Shown: in pieces, positions 1-8,023 of the stretch | Numbering within the stretch: position 1 is the first letter of the stretch | Layout: every line of letters begins with the position of its first letter | NCBI GenBank assembly: GCA_947455465.1 | Contig: CANGNS010000007.1 | Span: 1-64,000 of the forward strand | Length of the DNA: 64,000 nucleotides | Origin: Comamonadaceae bacterium | Lineage (GTDB): Bacteria > Pseudomonadota > Gammaproteobacteria > Burkholderiales > Burkholderiaceae_C | Reading direction: 5' to 3' | Made by a program: the position numbers and the translations under genes | The notes under the pieces: generated by a model | Told to the model about the DNA's origin: nothing | What the model saw: the letters and a program-made list of their open reading frames with translations, nothing else | Databases searched by the model: none

Positions 1-180
1 AGCTGCCTTCTTCGCAGGAGCTGCCTTCTTCGCAGGAGCTGCCTTCTTCGCAGGAGCTGCCTTCTTCGCAGGAGCTGCCTTCTTCGCAGGAGCTGCCTTC
101 TTCGCAGGAGCTGCCTTCTTCGCAGGAGCTGCCTTCTTAGCGGGAGCTGCCTTCTTAGCGGGAGCTGCCTTCTTAGCGCT
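1..180 (-). repeat. Ten 18-bp tandem repeats encoding KKAAPA
   Basis: On the + strand the unit is agctgccttcttcgcagg. Seven identical copies fill 1-126, two copies of a variant ending ttagcggg fill 127-162, and one ending ttagcgct fills 163-180. The identity of the seven distal copies, including synonymous positions, suggests recent slippage or unequal exchange, so copy number probably varies between strains. The array continues past the window edge. Confidence 0.95.
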
Positions 181-201
181 TGGTTTTTTTGCAGTTGCCA
201 T
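1..201 (-). CDS. Histone H1-like Lys/Ala/Pro-rich DNA-binding protein, 3' end outside window
   Basis: The start at 201 is clear: AAGGAG lies at 208-213, and the protein opens MATAKKPSAKKAA. All that is visible after that is a run of KKAAPA hexapeptides, encoded by the 18-bp tandem repeats. Lys/Ala/Pro tails of this kind are known from bacterial histone H1-like proteins (HctB/AlgP-like), which bind DNA without sequence specificity and help compact the nucleoid. No globular domain is visible in the part present, and no stop codon occurs before base 1, so length and C-terminus are unknown. The gene follows nrdB on the same strand, about 170 bp away; no functional link is implied. The family call is firm at the level of composition; the exact role is inferred. 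Confidence 0.8.
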   Translation of the reverse strand, partial: MATAKKPSAKKAAPAKKAAPAKKAAPAKKAAPAKKAAPAKKAAPAKKAAPAKKAAPAKKAAPAKKAA

Positions 202-232
202 AACTATCTCCTTGATCAACAAACAAAGAGCA

Positions 233-257
233 CTTTTTGCCCATTTTTAGCAAAAAG
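233..257. other. 8-bp hairpin between nrdB and the histone-like gene
   Basis: The arms ctttttgc (233-240) and gcaaaaag (250-257) are perfect inverted repeats around a 9-nt loop. The hairpin lies in the 5' leader of the histone-like gene and 3' of nrdB. It is AT-rich and lacks a U-tract on the minus strand, so a terminator role is doubtful. It could be an operator or a leader structure. Confidence 0.3.
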
Positions 258-370
258 AGATCCATGGCGTTGGGCGGGTTCCCAGCGACATGAATGGGGT
301 GCACAAGGCGCAGCCATCGGCAATCGATAGAGGGTGTCCTTGTGGCATGGGGCGGGCTTGTCCCAAAAAA

Positions 371-1552
371 TCAATCCCAGGAAAGCGCACCGCCCGACTG
401 GTATTCGATGACACGGGTTTCGAAGAAATTACGCTCTTTCTTCAAATCGATCATTTCGCTCATCCAGGGGAATGGATTTTCCTCGTTGGGGAACAAGGCA
501 TCCAAGCCGATCTGGGTGGCACGGCGGTTGGCGATGTAGCGCAAATAGCCTTTGAACATGGATGCATTCATGCCCAAGACACCGCGCGGCATGGTGTCTT
601 CGGCGTAACGGTATTCGAGTTCAACCGCTTGTTCAAACAAGGCTTTAATTTCCGCCTTGAATTCGGCGGTCCACAGGTGCGGGTTTTCGAGCTTCAGTTG
701 ATTAATCAAATCGATACCAAAGTTGCAATGCATCGACTCGTCACGCAAGATGTACTGGTACTGCTCGGCAGCGCCCGTCATCTTGTTCTGCCGGCCCAAA
801 GCCAAAATCTGGGTAAAGCCGACGTAAAAGAACAGGCCTTCCATCAGGCAGGCGAACACGATCAGCGACTTGAGCAAAGTTTGGTCGGTCTCTGGCGTGC
901 CGGTGTGAAAGTGCGGGTCCATGATCGCCTCGATGAAGGGAATCAGGAACTGGTCTTTGTCGCGGATCGATTTGACTTCGTTGTAGGCGCTGAAAATTTC
1001 GCCCTCGTCCAAGCCGAGCGACTCCACAATGTATTGGTAGGCGTGGGTGTGGATCGCCTCTTCAAAAGCCTGGCGCAGCAAAAACTGGCGGCATTCCGGC
1101 GCGGTGATGTGCCGGTAGGTGCCCAGCACGATGTTGTTGGCCGCCAAAGAATCAGCGGTCACGAAAAAGCCCAGGTTGCGTTTGATGATGCGACGCTCGT
1201 CTTCGGTCAAACCGTTGGGGTCTTTCCACAAGGCAATATCGCGGGTCATATTGACCTCTTGCGGCATCCAATGGTTGGCGCAGGTGGCGAGGTATTTTTC
1301 CCAGGCCCATTTGTACTTAAAGGGAACGAGCTGGTTCACATCGGTCTTGCCATTGATGATCCGCTTGTCCGAGGCGCGCACGCGGTGCGACGTGGCGGCA
1401 CCCCCTGCGGTGGATGCAGCCGGTGCAACCGGCGCTGCAGCTACGCTGGGGGCGGCTGCCACAGAGACCGGGTTCAAGCCAGGCATCTGCTCCTCACGGG
1501 GCGCGTAAGCGCGTTGGGCAACCGGCTTTACATCTTCTTCCCAAGTCAACAT
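371..1552 (-). CDS. nrdB: Class Ia ribonucleoside-diphosphate reductase, beta subunit
   Basis: NrdB holds the di-iron/tyrosyl radical cofactor that NrdA uses to reduce ribonucleotides to deoxyribonucleotides. The 393-aa protein has a low-complexity Ala/Pro-rich N-terminal stretch (about residues 30-55), then the ferritin-like R2 fold. E165, H168 and Y172 in EAIHTHAY match the metal ligands and radical tyrosine of class Ia enzymes, and DESMHCNFG supplies the later Glu/His ligands. The radical Tyr is present, so this is not a class Ic variant. I chose the ATG at 1552 because AGGA lies 7-8 nt upstream; a TTG two codons earlier would sit on that site. It lies 96 bp downstream of nrdA and is probably co-transcribed. 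Confidence 0.96.
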   Translation of the reverse strand: MLTWEEDVKPVAQRAYAPREEQMPGLNPVSVAAAPSVAAAPVAPAASTAGGAATSHRVRASDKRIINGKTDVNQLVPFKYKWAWEKYLATCANHWMPQEVNMTRDIALWKDPNGLTEDERRIIKRNLGFFVTADSLAANNIVLGTYRHITAPECRQFLLRQAFEEAIHTHAYQYIVESLGLDEGEIFSAYNEVKSIRDKDQFLIPFIEAIMDPHFHTGTPETDQTLLKSLIVFACLMEGLFFYVGFTQILALGRQNKMTGAAEQYQYILRDESMHCNFGIDLINQLKLENPHLWTAEFKAEIKALFEQAVELEYRYAEDTMPRGVLGMNASMFKGYLRYIANRRATQIGLDALFPNEENPFPWMSEMIDLKKERNFFETRVIEYQSGGALSWD

Positions 1553-1576
1553 AGTCAATTCCTGTTTTTCTAGATA

Positions 1577-1608
1577 AGACCCGCTTGCGCAACAGCGCCA
1601 GCGGGTCT
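1577..1608 (-). other. Hairpin in the nrdA-nrdB intergenic region
   Basis: The arms agacccgct (1577-1585) and agcgggtct (1600-1608) pair perfectly over 9 bp, and the enclosed sequence has a further GCGC/GCGC pairing. No U-tract follows on the minus strand. In the nrdA-nrdB transcript this is more likely an RNA-processing or stability element than a full terminator. Confidence 0.4.
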
Positions 1609-1648
1609 GTTTGGATTACAAATTTAGGTGCGCAAAATATTCGCGCGC

Positions 1649-4564
1649 TTATTGGCAAGCCTCGCAGGTGGGATCGTCCACGCCGCAAAACTTGATGTCC
1701 GTAGCCGCATTGGCACTCAGGGCGATTTGCTGCTCCTGGGCCGCAGCGGCGGCGGCTGCGAGCAAAGAGCTCCCTGATGCACTCGTTGCCTGCGAGGAGG
1801 ACACCGAATTCATGCGGCCCGAGCTGATGGTGGACTTCTCCGCATGTGTGGCCGACATCGTGCGCAGGTAGTAGGTGGTTTTGAGACCGCGAACCCAGGC
1901 CAGCTTGTAGGTGTCGTCCAGCTTCTTGCCCGAGGCGCCGGCCATATAGATATTGAGCGACTGCGCCTGGTCAATCCACTTTTGGCGCCGCGCAGCGGCT
2001 TCGACCAGCCAGCGGGTTTCCACCTCAAAAGCGGTCGCGTACAGCTGCTTGATCTCGTTGGGAACGCGGTCCATGGGGCTGAGGGAGCCATCGAAATGCT
2101 TGAGGTCCATGACCATCACATCGTCCCACAGGCCGATGCGCTTGAGGTCGCGCACCAGGTAGCTGTTGACCACCGTGAACTCGCCGGACAAATTGGACTT
2201 GACCGACAAGTTACCAAAGCAGGGCTCAATCGAGGCGTCCACGCCAATGATGTTAGAAATAGTCGCCGTCGGCGCAATGGCCACGCAATTGGAGTTGCGC
2301 ATGCCGTCGGTGGCGATTTTGCGGCGCAAGGCATCCCAATCCATGGTCGAAGAGCGGTCCACCTCGACGTAACCACCACGCTCTTTGGCCAAGAGATCCA
2401 GGGTGTCGAAGGGCAAAATGCCGCGGTCCCACAAAGAGCCCTTGAAGCTGGAGTAGCTGCCGCGCTCCCGGGCTAATTCGGTAGACGCCCAGTAGGCGTA
2501 ATAGCAAATCGCCTCCATGGACGTGTCGGCAAACTGCACGGCGGCGTCGCTGGCGTAGGGGATGCGCAGCTCGTACAAGCTGTCCTGGAAGGCCATCACG
2601 CCCAAGCCGACCGGGCGGTGGCGGACATTGGAGTCGCGCGCCTTCTTCACCGCGTAGTAATTGATGTCGATCACGTTATCGAGCATGCGCATCGCCGTGT
2701 TAATCGTGCGCTTGAGCTTGTCATGGTCGAGCGCGCCGTCTTTCAGGTGCTGCAACAAGTTGACCGAGCCCAAATTGCACACAGCCGTCTCGGTATCCGA
2801 GGTGTTGAGCGTGATTTCGGTGCACAAATTGCTTGAGTGCACAACGCCGGCGTGCTGCTGGGGCGAGCGCACATTGCAGGCATCCTTAAAGGTGATCCAG
2901 GGATGACCGGTTTCAAACAACATGGTCAGCATCTTGCGCCACAGATCGCCCGCCTCTACCGTGCGCGAGGGCTTGATTTCGCCGCGCGCTGCTTTTTGCT
3001 CGTAGGCCACGTAGGCGGTTTCAAAATCAATACCAAATTTGTCGTGCAGATCCGGGACGTTGGACGGGGAGAACAAGGTCCACTGGCCTTTTTCCATCAC
3101 CCGGCGCATGAACAGGTCGGGAATCCAGTTAGCCGTGTTCATATCATGGGTACGGCGGCGGTCGTCGCCCGTGTTTTTACGCAGCTCCAGGAATTCTTCA
3201 ATATCCAGGTGCCAGGTTTCCAGGTAGGTGCACACCGCACCTTTGCGTTTGCCGCCTTGGTTCACCGCAACAGCGGTGTCGTTGACCACCTTGAGGAAGG
3301 GCACCACGCCCTGCGACTCGCCATTGGTACCCTTGATGCGTGAGCCCAGTGCGCGCACGCGCGTCCAGTCATTGCCCAAACCGCCAGCAAACTTGGAGAG
3401 CAAAGCGTTTTCTTTGATCGACTCGTAAATGCCGTCCAAATCGTCCGGCACAGTCGTCAGGTAGCAAGAGGACAGCTGCGAGCGCAAAGTTCCGCTATTA
3501 AACAGTGTTGGCGTGCTGGACATGAAGTCAAACGACGACAGGACTTCGTAAAACTCGATGGCCCGCGCTTCGCGGTCGGTCTCGTTGAGGGACAAGCCCA
3601 TGGCCACCCGCATAAAGAAAGCCTGGGGCAACTCAATGCGCGTCTTGCTTTCATGCAGGAAGTAGCGGTCATACAAGGTTTGCAGGCCCAGGTAATCAAA
3701 CTTCAGATCACGCTCCGCTTTGAGGGCGGCGCCCAGGCGCTGCAAATCGAAATGCAGCAGTTTTTCGTCCAACAGCTCGAAATGAACGCCTTTTTTAATG
3801 AAATCGGGGAAATAGTCTTCATAGGCCTGCTGCATTCCAGCGGCGGGCACGTCGCGGCCTAGGACTTCGCGGGAAATCGTATGAAACAACAAGCGCGCGG
3901 TGGCGTAGGTGTAATCCGGGTCTTTTTCGATCAGGGTGCGCGCAGCCAGGATAGAGGCTTTGAAGACCTCATCGACCGGCACGCCGTCGTACAAGTTGCG
4001 CAGCGTCTCGGAAATAATGGGCTCGGCGCGTACTTCGCTGCCCAAGCCGGAGCAAGCCGTTTCGATGCGGCTGGTCAGCGCGTCCATATCCAAGGGCACC
4101 AATTGACCCGCGTCGGTGACATGCAGCTGGGGGAGCTTGGGCGCAGCCTGGGTTTGCTGCTTGGCGCGCTCTTGGGTGCGGCGCTCGCGGTAGAGCACAT
4201 AGGCGCGTGCCACTTCGTGGTGGCCACCGCGCATCAGGCCCAACTCCACCTGGTCTTGCACGTCTTCAATATGGAAGGTGCCGCCGCCCGGGCGCGAACG
4301 CATCAGCGCGCGGATCACTTGCTGGGTCAGTGCGTCCACGGTTTCGCGCACGCTGGCCGAGGCTGCGCCTTGGGTGCCATGCACTGCCAGCGAGGCCTTC
4401 ATGATGGCCACAGCAATCTTGTTCGGTTCAAAAGGAACAACGGCGCCGTTGCGGCGAATAATTTGGTAGCTGGTCAGCGGGCTGGGCGCTGATTCGCCGG
4501 TAAATGGCCCGATTGCGGGGCCGGGCATCACAGGCGTGGGAGAAAGGGTCGAGAGAGATTGCAT
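1649..4564 (-). CDS. nrdA: Class Ia ribonucleoside-diphosphate reductase, alpha subunit, with two ATP-cone domains
   Basis: NrdA is the catalytic subunit. The Cys pair in SSCYLTTVP and TAVCNLGSV, the radical-cycle motif NLCTEI and the C-terminal CEAC tail are all present. At 971 aa it is about 200 residues longer than E. coli NrdA. The extra length is N-terminal: a first ATP-cone-like stretch begins at VVPFEPNKIAVAIM, and a second aligns with the single E. coli cone (VTDAGQLVPLDMDAL ... DPDYTYATARLL). Tandem cones are known from Pseudomonas aeruginosa NrdA, where they mediate dATP inhibition. I use the ATG at 4564; an in-frame TTG at 4594 is possible, and neither has a strong ribosome site. 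Expression is probably under NrdR. Confidence 0.95.
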   Translation of the reverse strand: MQSLSTLSPTPVMPGPAIGPFTGESAPSPLTSYQIIRRNGAVVPFEPNKIAVAIMKASLAVHGTQGAASASVRETVDALTQQVIRALMRSRPGGGTFHIEDVQDQVELGLMRGGHHEVARAYVLYRERRTQERAKQQTQAAPKLPQLHVTDAGQLVPLDMDALTSRIETACSGLGSEVRAEPIISETLRNLYDGVPVDEVFKASILAARTLIEKDPDYTYATARLLFHTISREVLGRDVPAAGMQQAYEDYFPDFIKKGVHFELLDEKLLHFDLQRLGAALKAERDLKFDYLGLQTLYDRYFLHESKTRIELPQAFFMRVAMGLSLNETDREARAIEFYEVLSSFDFMSSTPTLFNSGTLRSQLSSCYLTTVPDDLDGIYESIKENALLSKFAGGLGNDWTRVRALGSRIKGTNGESQGVVPFLKVVNDTAVAVNQGGKRKGAVCTYLETWHLDIEEFLELRKNTGDDRRRTHDMNTANWIPDLFMRRVMEKGQWTLFSPSNVPDLHDKFGIDFETAYVAYEQKAARGEIKPSRTVEAGDLWRKMLTMLFETGHPWITFKDACNVRSPQQHAGVVHSSNLCTEITLNTSDTETAVCNLGSVNLLQHLKDGALDHDKLKRTINTAMRMLDNVIDINYYAVKKARDSNVRHRPVGLGVMAFQDSLYELRIPYASDAAVQFADTSMEAICYYAYWASTELARERGSYSSFKGSLWDRGILPFDTLDLLAKERGGYVEVDRSSTMDWDALRRKIATDGMRNSNCVAIAPTATISNIIGVDASIEPCFGNLSVKSNLSGEFTVVNSYLVRDLKRIGLWDDVMVMDLKHFDGSLSPMDRVPNEIKQLYATAFEVETRWLVEAAARRQKWIDQAQSLNIYMAGASGKKLDDTYKLAWVRGLKTTYYLRTMSATHAEKSTISSGRMNSVSSSQATSASGSSLLAAAAAAAQEQQIALSANAATDIKFCGVDDPTCEACQ

Positions 4565-4656
4565 GGTGTGCTTATGAGGTACGAAAAAATTCAACGAAGT
4601 CCGCTATAGAAATGCCAACGAGGCGGGAAGATGAGAATCTTCAGTCAGGCCTGTTG

Positions 4657-4704
4657 ACACTATATCTGGTGTGCCTACGGTCTGCAAGCCACTACCAGTA
4701 GTGT
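4657..4704 (-). promoter_or_regulatory. nrdA promoter with tandem NrdR boxes
   Basis: Two 16-bp palindrome-like sites, acactatatctggtgt (4657-4672) and ccactaccagtagtgt (4689-4704), match the NrdR box consensus ACACwATATATwGTGT to different degrees. Their starts are 32 bp apart, the usual three helical turns. On the minus strand TTGCAG (4682-4687) and TATAGT (4659-4664) form a -35/-10 pair with a 17-bp spacer. The -10 lies inside the downstream box and the -35 lies between the boxes, so NrdR binding would block RNA polymerase. NrdR itself is not in the window. Confidence 0.8.
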
Positions 4705-4981
4705 ACCGGCCCGAATTGGTGGAAATCCCATGTCGGCCAATCGTCACTTATTGAAAGGCCTGCGCGCGCTCACTTTTCAATGCGTGGAATGTGTGCCGCA
4801 AAGCCTTGACCGGCGGGCCATGCGCAGCAGAAATCCCGCCGTTTCCTAGCGGCCAGAGGATGGTGTGCGTCCGCACCCTCGAGAAATCATGCGGCCCAGG
4901 CCTCGGTACTTTTTTCGCCTACCGCATCCGCACCGTTTTGGGGCCTTGGAAAGTGCGCCACAAAATAAATAAATTTTTTAT
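4705..4981. other. Non-coding stretch between the nrdA promoter and ampD
   Basis: No convincing gene was found here. A 64-codon + strand frame (4791-4985) has no ribosome site and no family resemblance. The last 25 bases are AT-rich, aaataaataaattttttatt, flanked by ccaca and tgtgg; together they could form a weak hairpin at the 3' end of ampD. Confidence 0.5.
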
Positions 4982-5569
4982 TTAAGGTGTGGAAATTTGC
5001 AACAAACGCGCAGTTGTTCTTATTTCAGACCATTCAAAGCCAGGCCCGGGGTCATTTTTCCGCCCGGGGGCGATGTCGCTGTGCGCCGCCAGGTAACGAA
5101 TAGGGTAATGCGCCGCGATATCGGTCAGCAGTGTATTGAGTGTGGCGTATTGCGCCGCCTCAAAAATGCCGCCCTCCAAACCTTCCAGTTCGATGCCGAT
5201 GGAGTCGTCATTGCAATTGTCACGGCCCCGGTAGGCAGACACACCGGCATGCCAGGCGCGGTCATCGCAACTAACGAACTGCCAGAGGCTGCCGTCGCGC
5301 CGAATATAAAAGTGACAAGACACCTCCAAACCGCGAATCGACTGGAAAAACGGGTGGGCATCCCAGTCCAGGCGGTTGGTAAACAGTGCTTGCACCTCGT
5401 CGCCACCAAATTGGCCGGGCGGCAGGCTGATCGAATGCACGACGACCAGATCAACCACCGCCGCTACGGGCCGCGGGCCAAAATTGGGGGAATCAAGCCG
5501 ACTTGCCAGGGGGTACCAGCCACCCACCCAAGCCGCAGGGCTCGCGGGCCCGCCGTCCTCAGCCGCCAT
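4982..5569 (-). CDS. ampD: 1,6-anhydro-N-acetylmuramyl-L-alanine amidase AmpD
   Basis: AmpD is a cytoplasmic zinc amidase that cuts the stem peptide from anhydro-muropeptides during cell-wall recycling and so lowers the inducer of AmpR-type beta-lactamase control. Over 195 aa it shows the family opening SPNFGPRP, the zinc His in VVVHSISLPPGQFGG, and the C-terminal His/Asp ligands in AAHSDIAPGRKNDPGPGF. The ATG at 5569 gives the usual family length and overlaps the end of the upstream PP0621-type gene by 11 bp, which suggests coupled translation. A longer frame to 5656 would run inside that gene and is not supported. No ampR or ampC is visible nearby. Confidence 0.9.
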   Translation of the reverse strand: MAAEDGGPASPAAWVGGWYPLASRLDSPNFGPRPVAAVVDLVVVHSISLPPGQFGGDEVQALFTNRLDWDAHPFFQSIRGLEVSCHFYIRRDGSLWQFVSCDDRAWHAGVSAYRGRDNCNDDSIGIELEGLEGGIFEAAQYATLNTLLTDIAAHYPIRYLAAHSDIAPGRKNDPGPGFEWSEIRTTARLLQISTP

Positions 5570-5777
5570 GGCTGCGTTGGTGTGCTGCACTGCAATAAAA
5601 CCCCTGCCGCCCCGCCACCGCCTCGGGCTTGGCCAAGTGCACGCCGCAAAAAGCACAGACCACCATCTCGATGGGCTCGTCGGCGCGGGGGGCTTGCCGG
5701 TCGCTGCGCCTAGAGCGCGCTGTGCGCCACTGCCAGGCGATGAGCAAAGCCACGAGCAGAAGCAGCAAATACCTCAT
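5559..5777 (-). CDS. PP0621-family small membrane-anchored protein with zinc-ribbon-like Cys pairs
   Basis: This 72-aa protein starts with one hydrophobic helix (YLLLLLVALLIAWQW), followed by a basic linker and a CAFCG ... YCSAAH segment that looks like a half zinc ribbon (CxxC, then C and H). The pattern fits the small PP0621 family often found beside ampD in Burkholderiales and Pseudomonas; no biochemical role is established that I know of. Its start shares an ATGA with the stop of the CcsA-like gene (5774-5777), and its end overlaps ampD, so the three genes look translationally coupled. The likely site is the inner membrane with the Cys-rich part in the cytoplasm, by the positive-inside rule; this is inferred. 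Confidence 0.75.
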   Translation of the reverse strand: MRYLLLLLVALLIAWQWRTARSRRSDRQAPRADEPIEMVVCAFCGVHLAKPEAVAGRQGFYCSAAHQRSHGG

Positions 5778-6577
5778 GCGCTGCGACCCAAAATCACCTC
5801 TAGGACAAAACGCGAGCCCACATAGGCTAAAAACAAGAAAACCGCACCGGTATACAAAACACCTACGGCGCGCCGGCCGCGCCAGCCAAAGCGGGCTCGT
5901 CCGAGCAGCAAAATGGCAAAAGTCAGCCAGGCCAGCATCGAAAACACGGTTTTATGGTCCCAGCGCCAAGCGTGGCCGCTGCCGTAGACCAGGTCGCCAA
6001 ACCAATAACCCACCACCAGGGTGGCGCTCAGCAGCACAAAACCGGCCGCGACAAATCGGTAAGTGAGCCGCTCCAGTGTCAGCAGCGGCAGGCCGCTGTG
6101 GGTGTCAAAGCCCTGGCGCATGCGCACCTCGGCCCGGGTCATAAACCACGCGTGCACCACGGCCACGCCGAACAGCCCGTAACAAGAAATAGCCACTGCC
6201 AGGTGTACTGGCAGCCAAACCGAGGCCGTCAGGGGCAGCGCTTTGCCCGGAAACATCCAAGCCAGCACAACGGTGGCCGCGCCCACGGCGCTCAAGGCCC
6301 AGCGTGCCGGTAATTGGGGGAAAACATGGCTTTCCACCGCATAGCTGGTCGCAATCAGCCAGGCGGTGACCGACAGCGCGGGCGCGAAGCCAAAACGCAC
6401 CGGTGCATCCATAAAGCTCAGCGCCAGCGTGGCGGCATGGGCCAGCCAGGCCACGCCCACCCAAACACGGGTCGCCACGGCGCCCAAATGGCGGGCGCGC
6501 AACGCCGGCCACAGATAGGCAAAAACCGCCACTCCACTTAAGAGCAGGCTCCAGGATGAGGCACTGTCTAAAATCAT
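5774..6577 (-). CDS. CcsA/YpjD-like cytochrome c assembly membrane protein
   Basis: The 267-aa protein has about eight hydrophobic segments throughout and the C-terminal block HAWRWDHKTVFSMLAW ... GWRGRRAV, typical of the short CcsA/YpjD branch of the cytochrome c assembly (HemX-like) family. Members are inner-membrane proteins related to haem-handling proteins; the exact role of this short branch is unclear. In proteobacteria it is usually next to ffh, as here, where the two genes diverge across 66 bp. The start at 6577 gives a normal length, and the stop overlaps the next gene's start by 4 bp. Confidence 0.85.
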   Translation of the reverse strand: MILDSASSWSLLLSGVAVFAYLWPALRARHLGAVATRVWVGVAWLAHAATLALSFMDAPVRFGFAPALSVTAWLIATSYAVESHVFPQLPARWALSAVGAATVVLAWMFPGKALPLTASVWLPVHLAVAISCYGLFGVAVVHAWFMTRAEVRMRQGFDTHSGLPLLTLERLTYRFVAAGFVLLSATLVVGYWFGDLVYGSGHAWRWDHKTVFSMLAWLTFAILLLGRARFGWRGRRAVGVLYTGAVFLFLAYVGSRFVLEVILGRSA

Positions 6578-6643
6578 AGGCAGAGTTTAGCCCTTTGTCT
6601 GCAAGACGGCGTCCCCTGCCGCACACCCCCACACTGGACCCCT

Positions 6644-8008
6644 ATGGCCTCCGCCCTCACCGACAAACTGTCCCGCCTGGTCAAAACCTTGCGCCGCCAG
6701 TCCCGTATCACCGAAGACAACATCAGCGACATGCTGCGCGAGGTGCGCATGGCCATGCTCGAGGCCGACGTCGCCCTGCCGGTGGTGCGCGACTTTGTTG
6801 CCCGCGTCAAAGAAAAGGCACTGGGCCAGGAAGTGCTGGGCTCTTTGCAACCGGGCCAGGTGCTGGTCTCCATCGTCAACCAGGAGCTGGCCGCCACCAT
6901 GGGCCAGGGCGTGAGTGACATCAACCTGGCCGTGCAACCGCCCGCCGTGATCCTGATGGCCGGCTTGCAGGGCGCGGGCAAAACCACTACCACCGCCAAG
7001 CTGGCCAAGCACCTGATCGACAAGCGCAAAAAGAAAGTGCTGACCGTGTCGGGCGACGTGTACCGGCCCGCCGCCATCGAGCAGCTCAAGACCGTCACGG
7101 CGCAGGCCGGCGCCGAGTTTTTCCCCAGCAGCCCGGACCAGCGACCCGTGGACATTGCGCGCGCAGCGCTGGACTATGCCAAACGCCACTTCTTTGACGT
7201 GCTGCTGGTCGACACCGCCGGCCGCTTAGCCATTGACGAGGCTTTGATGGCCGAAATCAAAGCCCTGCACGCCGCCTTGCAACCAATTGAGACCTTGTTC
7301 GTGGTCGACGCCATGCAGGGCCAGGACGCGATCAATACCGCCAAGGCCTTCAAAGAAGCGCTGCCGCTGACCGGCATCATCCTGACCAAAATCGATGGCG
7401 ATGCGCGCGGCGGTGCGGCCTTGTCGGTACGCCAGATAACGGGCGCGCCGATTAAATTTGCCGGCACGAGCGAGAAAATTGACGGTCTGGAGGTGTTTGA
7501 CGCCGAGCGCCACGCCGGGCGGATTTTGGGCATGGGCGACATCGTCGCTTTGGTCGAACAAGTCACCGCCGGCGTGAATGTCGAGGCGGCGCAAAAACTG
7601 GCCGCCAAGGTCAAAAGCGGCGCTGGTTTTGACCTCAATGATTTTTTAGCCCAAATTCAGCAAATGAAACAAATGGGCGGCCTGTCCAGCCTGATGGACA
7701 AATTGCCCGCCGCCATGGCGGCCAAGGCAGGCCAACTTGATATGGACAAGGCCGAGAAAGACATTCGCCGCAAAGAAGGCATCATCCACAGCATGACGCC
7801 CTTGGAGCGGCGCAAACCCGATCTGATCAAGGCCACGCGCAAGCGGCGCATCGCCTCGGGCGCCGGCGTTCAGGTGCAGGAAGTCAACCGCATGCTCAAA
7901 GAGTTTGAGCAAATGCAGGACATGATGAAAAAAATGAGCGGTGGCGGCATGATGAAAATGATGAAGCGCCTGGGCGGCATGAAAGGCATGCCCAAAATGC
8001 CGTTTTAG
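6644..8008 (+). CDS. ffh: Signal recognition particle protein Ffh
   Basis: Ffh binds 4.5S RNA and signal sequences on the ribosome and docks with FtsY to deliver inner-membrane proteins. The 454-aa protein has the N domain (1-90), the GTPase G domain with P-loop GLQGAGKTT at about residue 107, DTAGRLAIDE and TKIDGDARGG, and a C-terminal Met-rich M domain (FDLNDFLAQIQQMKQMGG ... GMMKMMKRLGGMKGM) that holds the RNA and signal peptide. Length and motif order are normal. The ATG at 6644 matches the family N-terminus. It converges with the lipocalin gene 15 bp downstream; no terminator is obvious between them. Confidence 0.97.
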   Translation: MASALTDKLSRLVKTLRRQSRITEDNISDMLREVRMAMLEADVALPVVRDFVARVKEKALGQEVLGSLQPGQVLVSIVNQELAATMGQGVSDINLAVQPPAVILMAGLQGAGKTTTTAKLAKHLIDKRKKKVLTVSGDVYRPAAIEQLKTVTAQAGAEFFPSSPDQRPVDIARAALDYAKRHFFDVLLVDTAGRLAIDEALMAEIKALHAALQPIETLFVVDAMQGQDAINTAKAFKEALPLTGIILTKIDGDARGGAALSVRQITGAPIKFAGTSEKIDGLEVFDAERHAGRILGMGDIVALVEQVTAGVNVEAAQKLAAKVKSGAGFDLNDFLAQIQQMKQMGGLSSLMDKLPAAMAAKAGQLDMDKAEKDIRRKEGIIHSMTPLERRKPDLIKATRKRRIASGAGVQVQEVNRMLKEFEQMQDMMKKMSGGGMMKMMKRLGGMKGMPKMPF

Positions 8009-8023
8009 GCACAGGCAAAGCGC

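Noticed and set aside
1..180. CRISPR-like regular repeats
   Set aside because: Units are directly joined with no spacers and are in-frame coding for KKAAPA.
290..1573. 427-codon + strand open frame
   Set aside because: It is antisense to nrdB, has no family resemblance and is a by-product of GC-rich codon bias.
4791..4985. 64-codon + strand frame before ampD
   Set aside because: No ribosome site, no recognisable domain, and it ends in an AT-rich patch.
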